35,473 nt of DNA, taken from Acanthamoeba lenticulata. Its lineage: Eukaryota; Discosea; Longamoebia; Acanthamoebidae. The translations under genes and the position numbers were made by a program. Shown here piece by piece: positions 29,263-35,473 of the stretch. The notes under the pieces were generated by a model. The model saw nothing but the letters and a program-made list of their open reading frames with translations, had not been told where the DNA came from and did not search any database. Where the stretch lies: NCBI GenBank assembly GCA_002179805.1, contig NAVB01000596.1, forward strand, positions 1 to 35,473. The letters are read 5' to 3'. Numbering within the stretch: position 1 is the first letter of the stretch; every line of letters starts with the position of its first letter.

Positions 29263-30094
29263 ATGGACCACCCGAAGAAGCGAGTCGCCCCGGCAGACCA
29301 GGAGGAGGAGCCCGAGGTGCAGGGGGAGCACAACGAAGACGCCGCCCCAGCGAAAAAGGCCAAGACGGTTTCCACCACTTACGTAGAGCCTCCGCACACG
29401 TTTGAAGAGGACGTGGCCTTCTCCATCTTCCTCGGTGCGTGCCCTTTTGCCACTTTTTACCAAATAAAATAATAATAATAAAATACCGTGTTAACTCGGC
29501 TGCGAACACAGGAGGAGGAATCACGGGCTGCCCGGACTGGCAAGCGGAGGTGCGCAAGCAGCTCCACACGAAGTGCCCCGAGCTCGTCCTCTTCAACCCG
29601 CGCCGGGAGAAATGGGACCCCTCCATCGACTCCCTCGAACAGATCACGTACAGCCTTGGCTCTTCTCTTGCCGGTGGTAAACGTTCAAGGGTTTCCCTTC
29701 TCACGCTCGCTTGCGTGCGGCGCAGGTGGGAGCACGAGTACTTGCGTCGAGCCAAAGCCATCATGTTCTGGTTCCCCTCGGAGACCCTGTGCCCCATCAC
29801 GCTCTACGAGCTCGGCGCTTGGACCATCCTCGCACAGCAGACCGGCACCAAGCTCTTCGTCGGTACGCACCCCGTGAGGGCCTGGCCCCTGGCCTGGTTG
29901 CTGGATGTCGCTCACGAGCCGCTCTCCGACGTGCACGGTGGCCAGGCTGCCACGAGAAGTATGCCCGCAAGGAGGACGTCATCATCCAGACGAGGCTGGC
30001 CAACAGCAGCATCGCCGTCCGGCAAGACCTCCAGGCGGTCGTCGACGACATTGCTGTCTGGTACGCCAACGAAGCGAAGCAGCCCGAGCAGTAA
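29263..30094 (+). CDS. Nucleoside 2-deoxyribosyltransferase-like protein, 197 aa
   Basis: Four exons: 29263-29434, 29512-29647, 29726-29862 and 29946-30094. After a 45-residue basic/acidic N-terminus with two basic clusters (HPKKRVAP, PAKKAKTV; a possible bipartite nuclear signal), the domain begins FSIFLGGGITGCPDWQAEV. It continues LVLFNPRREKW, QITWEHEYLRRAKAIMFWFP and ITLYELGAWTILAQQTGTKLFVG, then CHEKYARKEDVIIQTRL. These strands and the ELG glutamate match the nucleoside 2-deoxyribosyltransferase-like (Nuc_deoxyri_tr2) fold of the DNPH1/NDT superfamily. Family enzymes cleave or exchange the N-glycosidic bond of deoxynucleosides or their phosphates. The active-site Glu appears to be in YELG; the substrate is uncertain. 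The start at 29263 is the first ATG in frame. A T/A-rich gap of 169 bp separates it from the myosin stop. Confidence 0.85.
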
Positions 30095-30342
30095 CTGGCC
30101 AGCTGTGTCTCAAAAAAAAAAGAAAAAAAGACAAGATTCGAGAAGGTTCCAGACCCACCCAGAGAAGATTCGAGAAGGTTTGATTTCAAAGTTGATAAGC
30201 TTGTCCTGGCGAGTGAGGAGCAGTCAAAGTTCCACTTTTTCTCGCAGAGACAACGACATAACTCAGCACTGTCGTCGCCTTTTCCAACCAACTGCACCCA
30301 AAACCAACAAAAAACAAATATTGTTTTTATTTTCCAAAAGAG

Positions 30343-31226
30343 ATGCAAGTCGAGCTGCAGAAGGAGCCCTTCGCCAAGCGAGAGCTGTATGGTGGCGCCA
30401 TGGAGTGCGTCTTGCCCAATCGGTTCATGGACATCAGGTTCGCGCTTTGGCCTCTCTCCTTCATTTGTCCTGCTCCGTGTGCCCTGTGCTAAATCTTTCT
30501 GCATTGATCGACACTGGCAGCACGGTGCGCGACGTGCCGGACCACCAAGAGGTGTTTGCCGATGTGAAGACCGACCAGAGCGTGATCGTGGAGCTGGTCC
30601 ACATGGCCGGCGTCGCTGACGACGAGGCCGGCCTCTACCACTTCCGGGAGCTCGCCGCGGACAACGAGGCGTTCAGCGAGGCCAGCATCGTCCACACGGA
30701 GCGCGTCTCTGCTGAGAACCTGCCCCAGTTCAGGTCTGCTGCTGCTGCTGCCTTCTTCTCCTTCTTCTTCTGTTCCTACTCTCCAACCGTTCGACAACTA
30801 ACCTCATTCGTCGCGTGTGGGGGCTTGCCCAGTGCTGGGACGGTCTGCCAAGTCGTGCAGGGCCAGCAGCGAGTAGCCAAGTTCAACGAGCAGGCCAGCG
30901 CAAAGAACCTCGTCAACATCTACCTCGCCGTCATCCGCCTGCCCCACAAACGCGTACGCGATTCAAAACACAACTTTTTTTTCTCCCTAATTGTGGCCTG
31001 TTCCATTCCACACTCACAAACATGCTGCACGTCAACGCAGACCGACATCCTGTTGACGCTGAACGACCCCGTGCTGATCGCCCCGGGGAGCAGCAGCCTC
31101 GCCCACCCGCCGGTGGGCACGGCCGACAACCTCAACTCGAGTGCTGCCGTCTTCCAGGCCCTTTTGCGCACCATCAAGGTCAACGACTTCTCCCTCTTCG
31201 ACGGCCACGAGGAACCCGAGCACTGA
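30343..31226 (+). CDS. MOG1: Ran guanine nucleotide release factor Mog1, 204 aa
   Basis: Four exons: 30343-30437, 30521-30733, 30833-30953 and 31041-31226, with all phases consistent. The N-terminal KRELYGGAMECVLPNRFMDI and STVRDVPDHQEVFAD are the Mog1 hallmark (LFGGAI, D-x-S-x-x-R-x-VPDNQEVF), which contains the acidic Ran-binding face. IVELVHMAGVADDEAGLYHF, QVVQGQQRVAKFNEQA and NIYLAVIRLPHKRTDILLTL follow the family fold. Mog1 binds Ran, promotes nucleotide release and supports nuclear import. The length is slightly above the usual size (about 186-218 aa). An A/T repeat (AAATA)n at 31236-31255 just after the stop may serve in 3' end formation. It is convergent with the E2 gene. Confidence 0.92.
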
Positions 31227-31235
31227 ACGTAAAAT

Positions 31236-31255
31236 AGATAAATAAATAAATAAAT
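31236..31255 (+). repeat. (AAATA/ATAA)n tract, possible poly(A) signal region
   Basis: AAATAGATAAATAAATAAAT starts 10 bp after the Mog1 stop and contains several AATAAA hexamers. It is the clearest polyadenylation-like signal in the window. Confidence 0.45.
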
Positions 31256-31361
31256 ACAATAACATTCAAAAAAGACATTCTTGTTGTGTTGTATGTGACA
31301 TGGGTGATCTCCTGCTGGAGTATTTACAAAGCGATCGCCAGACTCGAGTCTGACTAAAGGC

Positions 31362-32123
31362 TTAGAAGGCCCGCACGCCGTTGACGAAACGGACGCCTGC
31401 GGACACAGCGGGCCACCTTCGCGGGGTGGTCGGGACGGCAGGCGCGGCCGCTCGGGCGGGCGCCGCCGCGTTGGCCGCGGGGACGAAACGAAGCGGGTTG
31501 CGGTCGAGCAAGGCCACCAGGGCAGGCGGGCGAGCCACCGGCGCCGCGGCTTCCGTGACGGTCGTCCTGTTGAGTCGCTGGACCAGTTCCAAGACCGGGA
31601 CTGCCGAGGCACGGCTCTCGGGCTCTGGCTTGGGCTCGGGCGTGAGCTCGGGCTCGAGCTGCTTGGGGAAGCGCTGGCCGGCAACATAGCGGCCGTAAAG
31701 CGACGCGCGAACGAGGCTTGCAAACTCGGCCATGTTCGTGGGGCAGTCGCCGTTGAGGCGGGAGTCGAGGTTGGGCTGGTAGAGCAGCCACAGGAGCGCG
31801 TGGGCGTAGTCCACCAAGCGCACGTCGCTGTTCCACTCATCGCGCAGGATGTTGAAGCAGATGTTGCCGTCGTAGCTGATGTTGGGGTGGAAGATCTTGG
31901 TGGCGCAGGTGACGCTGGCCACCTCGTTGGGGTAGGTCGGGGGAAGGGTGATGTTGAAGACGAAGCGACCTCCGGCGTAGAGACCGCTCGTGGGTGTGAG
32001 GACTACCTCAACCTGGGTCAGGTCCTCCTCGGAAGGGAACGTAATCGTGATCTGGCCGTCCGAGAAGGACTTGAAGTTGATCTGGGAAAACTCCTTCAGG
32101 ATCACCTTGTTGATGGACGTCAT
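31362..32123 (-). CDS. Ubiquitin-like conjugating enzyme E2, UBC12/UBE2M-like, with Pro/Ala-rich tail, 253 aa
   Basis: Single exon. Residues 1-155 form the UBC fold: SEEDLTQVEVVLTPTSGLYA, GGRFVFNITLPPTYPNEVAS, then the active-site segment HPNISYDGNICFNILRDEW with catalytic Cys89, and YQPNLDSRLNGDCPTNMAEF. The residues around the cysteine and the SGLYAGGRF strand are closest to UBC12 (the NEDD8 E2), rather than to canonical ubiquitin E2s. However, the N-terminal docking tail of UBC12 is absent: only about seven residues precede the first helix. The expected HPN is present. A tail of about 100 residues rich in Pro, Glu and Ala (PELTPEPKPEPES, then Ala/Pro repeats) is unusual for the group. A TATA box lies 48 bp before the ATG. 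NEDD8 or ubiquitin as partner remains open. Confidence 0.82.
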   Translation of the reverse strand: MTSINKVILKEFSQINFKSFSDGQITITFPSEEDLTQVEVVLTPTSGLYAGGRFVFNITLPPTYPNEVASVTCATKIFHPNISYDGNICFNILRDEWNSDVRLVDYAHALLWLLYQPNLDSRLNGDCPTNMAEFASLVRASLYGRYVAGQRFPKQLEPELTPEPKPEPESRASAVPVLELVQRLNRTTVTEAAAPVARPPALVALLDRNPLRFVPAANAAAPARAAAPAVPTTPRRWPAVSAGVRFVNGVRAF

Positions 32124-32170
32124 TGTCGCTTGCTTCTGTTGTAAGAGTCCATCCCCCTGAAGCGAGGGTC

Positions 32171-32177
32171 TTTATAG
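32171..32177 (-). promoter_or_regulatory. TATA box of the E2 gene
   Basis: CTATAAA on the minus strand, about 48 bp upstream of ATG 32123, in the right place for a core promoter with a very short leader. Confidence 0.6.
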
Positions 32178-32840
32178 CCAGCCTTGGCAACCGGTCTTCA
32201 GTTCAAGTTGGACGTTCCGCGTACGCCTCGCTTCGCCTTCCGCTTTTCTCTTCCGCTTTTGTCGGCAGAAACTAGGGAAGCGTTACCCTGCAACCACGTG
32301 ACTGGGCCATGCTGACGTGAGATTTTCACTTAAAAACTGAAAAGTTCTCCTTGCCGCACAAGGTCACAACTACACTTACATTAAGCTTTTTTTCAGCACC
32401 CCTTTTGTGTGCAGAGGAAGCACATGGCACCAAATGAATTTTTAAGTTTTTGTTTTCTTGTAGACTGGCCCCAAAAGTGATTTGATGCAGGAGAGGCCCA
32501 GCAGCAAGAGCGAAGAGCAAATATTGTACAGTCTCGCGCAGTTCTGGTGGCCCTCTCTTCTTATTCTTGTGTTCTTGGCACTCCAGGTACCACCCTTCCA
32601 GCAATTGAAGGATTTATTCAGCACCAAACAGTAAACTGGTCGGGGCAGTTGTGGCTACCTGCGCAGTATTACCTCCACCAGTGGCGAAGCGCTCCATTCC
32701 AGCAGCCCACCTCCGTCTCCTCTCCGGCGAGTGACTACGCCGACCCACACGTACACATCAGTGCAAATCGTACTCCACCAGATCGAGCGTGTCTCTGATG
32801 CTCGATTTTTTGTGGACAGGACGAACGGTTCGCGTGGCGT
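32178..32840. other. Intergenic region, no gene recognised
   Basis: About 660 bp between the E2 promoter and the next coding signal. Composition is mixed and the short open frames on both strands show no third-position bias. No cloverleaf or snoRNA box pair is convincing. It should contain the 5' control region of the HTTM-type gene. Confidence 0.5.
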
Positions 32841-33224
32841 ATGTTTTCGCCGCTGGGCCAGCGTGTTCGTTGTAACGTCGTCCATTCCTTTGCCAACGGC
32901 ACCGCCGTACCCACCAACAGGTTTGTTTATTTTTTTTTTTTATATTATATTCTTATAATTCTTCTCATAGATAAAACAATAACAATTGCTAATGGCTGCA
33001 TTGCACAAAGACTGTACCACCCGACATGGATCGGGCTGATGGAGAAGTGTCGCCAGCGGGTGACCGACGAGATCACGCGGGATCTCTGCGCGCACGCAAA
33101 GGGCGACGCGCCTCAGCTACGACGCGCGATTCGGAGGAAAGACGAACTGGGCGCGGAGCAGACGATCGAGACCGGCGCAGAGACCGGACTCTGCCGAAGG
33201 CTTCTGGCGTCGACGCGCCACTAG
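32841..33224 (+). CDS. Short two-exon frame overlapping the HTTM gene start, 97 aa
   Basis: ATG 32841 opens MFSPLGQRVRCNVVHSFANG. A donor at 32921 (GTTTGTTT) and acceptor at 33010 give a 90 bp T-rich intron and an in-phase join (phase 2) to LYHPTWIGLMEKCRQRVTDE, ending at TAG 33222-33224. Codons in both parts end mostly in G or C, exactly as in the confirmed genes. Yet from 33026 the same DNA is also read, in another frame, as the N-terminus of the downstream membrane protein. It may be an upstream ORF, a separate small gene, or the true 5' exons of the membrane protein if a frameshift or unseen intron connects them. The product is not recognised. Confidence 0.4.
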   Translation: MFSPLGQRVRCNVVHSFANGTAVPTNRFVYFFFLYYILIILLIDKTITIANGCIAQRLYHPTWIGLMEKCRQRVTDEITRDLCAHAKGDAPQLRRAIRRKDELGAEQTIETGAETGLCRRLLASTRH

Positions 33225-35374
33225 CCGCAGGCACCGGTTCCACCACCAAAGAACGAAGCGAAGAAAAAGCGAAAGCGAAAACGAAAACGAAAGTAAAAGC
33301 GAAAACGACAGCAACAGCGAAGCAGACTAAGTCCCGACACTCGACGCTGCTGGCCCGACTGGTCGAGCCCTGGCGGCGGTACTGGTTCGAGTACCGCATC
33401 TCCTACGCACTGCTGATCTTCTTCCGCTTCACCTTCTTCGCGGCGTTCGCCTTTGACTGCTGGACGCAGATCCACCGGGCGGCCAAGTACGCTCGCGGCG
33501 CCGACTTCAACGTGTCCCACCTCTCGCCCGCAGCCGAGCCTCTCGTGCGCCGCACGCTGCAGGCCGGCCTCGACTCGGCCAAGGGCGTCCTCTGGCCTCT
33601 CGCCCATCCCGCGCTTGATTGGATCTTCGCCCAGCAGCAGCGGTTGTGGCCCGCGATCGACGCACGCGCCCAGTGGGACGCGTTCGCGCAGTCGCTCGCG
33701 GTCGTGCCGCCGTCGCCATCGGCGCTCGTCGTGTGCTGGGCCGTGATGGCCTTTGTCGCGGTGCGCGTGGCGCTCGGCCGCGGCCGCCGATGGGAGCTCT
33801 TCCTGCTCGCCGGCCTGCAGGCCTATCACTATTACTCGTCGCAGCTGAACCTGTACCAGCACGAGCACCTCTTGTCCGTGCTCCTCCTCGTCTGGTGCTT
33901 TGTCGACTGGCAGCGCGTCGACGACGAGGCCCACGGCCATGACGGCGGCGGCACCACCGTCGTCGTCGTTGAGAAGCTGGTGCACTGTTGGCCGATGCGG
34001 CTCGTCGTCGTCCAGCTGGCGGTGGTCTACTTCTGGACGGCGGTGGCCAAGATGGATCCCGTGTGGCTGTCGCCCGACTTTCTGCCGTCGCTCTTCTCGC
34101 CGCGCTTCCGCGCGGTGCTCGACACGCAGGTCCACCCGCTCCTCCTGGCCTCTTTCTCCTCCTTCTCCTCGTGGGCGCCCGTCGTCGAGGTCGGCCGCCT
34201 GTGGCAGGCCGTCGCGGCGTCGGTCATCGTCGCCGAGCTCGTCCTGGCCGCGCTCCTGCTCGTCGCGCCCGGGCCGCGGCTCAACGCGCTCCTCTTCCCG
34301 GTGGGCGTGGCGCTGCACGCCAGCATGGAGGCCTCGGGCCTGCAGATCGGCCACTTCTCCTATTTCATGGCCATCTTGTATCTGCTGCTCCTGCCCGACC
34401 GCCTCGTTTCCGGCTTGGCGGCCGCGCTGGGCCTGGTCGATCGCGCCGCCGCCGCGTTCGAGCGCGTCTGGGCCGGCCTCGGGCCGCGCTGGCTCTTGGC
34501 CCCGATCGACGCCGGGCTGTGGGCGCTGTGCGCCGGCGGAGGGCACTACCTGCTGTGGACTGGCCTGGGCTTTGACAAGCCCGTCGTGTGCGCCGTCCTG
34601 CTCGTGCTCGACGCGCTGGTGCTCGCGTCGTGGCTCGGCGGCGTCCTCTGCCGCTTCGCCAGCGACGTTGTCCTCGGCCGGCCTCGAAGGAGGCAAGCGC
34701 GGTCGTCCCGGTTGACGGCGGGCCTGGCCTTCCTCCTGTGCTGCGGCGCGCTGGTGGTCTTTGAAGCCCACACGCAGCAGCACGTGAAGCTGTATCTGAC
34801 CAGCTCGCAGGACGCCCTCAAGATGGGCAACCTCGCCCTCGGTACCGTGTGACCTCTGTCAGCCGCAGCACTACGCATAGCTCACGCCGTGTGGTATTTG
34901 TGGTATGCAGCGGTCGAGTCCCTGGAGCGGGCCGTGGCAATGGCGTCGCCGCCCACGGCCGACATGGTGGCCGACCTGGCCATCCTGCACGAGGGCCTCG
35001 CTGGCGGCGGGGGACCGGACCGGGCGCGGCACGACGACGCGGCGGCACGCTTCTACGCGCGGGCGCTGAGCCTCGATGCTGACAACATCAAGGCGCAAGT
35101 GGGCCGTCTCCGCCGCGTCGATCGCGAAGCCATGGCCGCGGTCGATCGTCTGCGCCGAGAAACCAAGAACGAATCAAAGAACGAAAGCGAAGAAGTGCGA
35201 CGCGGGATGTGTGCGGTGATTGGTGACGTCGGCCGGCGAGCGGAGGCGGTCGTGCAAGGCGCGTGTGGCTACTTTGACGCCGCCGATTGTGAGACCACTC
35301 GCGGCTTTGCGCGTAACTACGCCCTCCAGCGCGTGCTCCCCCCGCTTGCACACAAGTGGGCTTGCTCCTCATGA
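33026..35374 (+). CDS. Multi-pass HTTM / vitamin K-dependent gamma-carboxylase-like protein with C-terminal extension, 759 aa
   Basis: Two exons, 33026-34841 and 34911-35374, joined in phase 1. A long basic, low-complexity N-terminus (about 110 aa, with an alternating Lys/Ala/Thr run) precedes the membrane domain. About nine to eleven hydrophobic helices follow (for example ISYALLIFFRFTFFAAFAFD, PSALVVCWAVMAFVAVRVAL, LVVVQLAVVYFWTAVAKMDP). The motifs QAYHYYSSQLNLYQHEHLLS, YFWTAVAKMDPVWL and ALHASMEASGLQIGHFSYFM match the HTTM domain shared by gamma-carboxylases and bacterial proteins. The carboxylase lumenal domain is missing. The C-terminus (from LGNLAL-AVESLERAVAMA) looks like one or two TPR-type helix pairs (AAARFYARALSLDADNIKAQ) plus a charged helical end. 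The activity is not known; membrane redox or carboxylation chemistry is only a family guess. The exact start is uncertain because of the overlapping frame. Confidence 0.75.
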
Positions 35375-35473
35375 ATGTCCATGCTTTACTGTGCCACTCA
35401 AGTGGCCTACCTTGGACACTGGTGCACAATTTTCACACAGGCAACAACCCAAGTAGTAAGTGCAATGTATTTG

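Noticed and set aside
33221..34783. 520-codon minus-strand frame opposite the HTTM gene
   Set aside because: The translation is Arg/Gln/Glu/Ala-rich, low complexity and has no helices or motifs. The plus strand encodes regular membrane helices, so this is an antisense artefact of codon bias.

Overview
This is a nuclear fragment of a GC-rich, intron-rich unicellular eukaryote, most likely an amoebozoan close to Acanthamoeba (inference). The clues are dense short genes with many 60-100 bp GT-AG introns, strong G/C bias at third codon positions, Pol III tRNA genes with T-run terminators, and a myosin with the layout of Dictyostelium myosin IK. All exon limits below were read by hand from splice consensus, reading phase and family similarity; they are models, not transcript data.

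Region 1-8.3 kb: a small secreted or membrane protein on the minus strand (5-751) is divergent from a 12-exon membrane-anchored protein with two Cu/Zn-SOD domains, one inactive-looking and one with all ligands (884-3053). Next comes a 12-exon DH-PH Rho GEF whose middle carries three PBZ-type zinc fingers (3344-8298).

Region 8.3-14.7 kb: a three-exon gene for a 90-residue secreted cysteine-rich protein (minus), divergent from the proteasome ATPase Rpt1/PSMC2 (9056-10929). Then a small HExxH putative zinc peptidase, an orphan exon bounded by a 9-bp direct repeat, and a tRNA cluster. The cluster has two almost identical tRNA-Ser genes in inverted orientation with different anticodons (AGA, CGA), a tRNA-Asn and a degenerate tRNA-Tyr, in and around a strikingly AT-rich island. 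A doubtful coding block lies at 13.86-14.46 kb.

Region 14.7-24.6 kb: a secretory-pathway and surface theme. It holds a membrane-anchored RCC1-like cysteine propeller (minus), a type II O-fucosyltransferase-like enzyme (plus), an F-box/RCC1 protein (minus), a type II DXD glycosyltransferase (minus), tRNA-Lys, a 2H phosphoesterase of the LigT family (minus, very short introns) and a SIRT6/7-like sirtuin with an extra N-terminal domain (plus).

Region 24.6-35.5 kb: a 17-exon myosin IK-like gene with a Gly/Pro/Arg-rich insert in motor loop 1 and a C-terminal CaaX box, a nucleoside 2-deoxyribosyltransferase-like protein, the Ran factor Mog1, a UBC12-like E2 enzyme with a Pro/Ala-rich tail (minus), and a multi-pass HTTM/gamma-carboxylase-like protein with a C-terminal helical extension. 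The 5' end of the last gene overlaps a second well-biased reading frame.

The genes are not an operon. Possible functional links, all inferred, are Rho signalling with actin (GEF, myosin IK) and surface or secretory glycosylation. The best candidates for new biology are the PBZ-RhoGEF fusion, the twin SOD-domain receptor-like protein, the inverted tRNA-Ser pair with its adjoining inserted fragment, and the overlapping frames at 33.0-33.2 kb.
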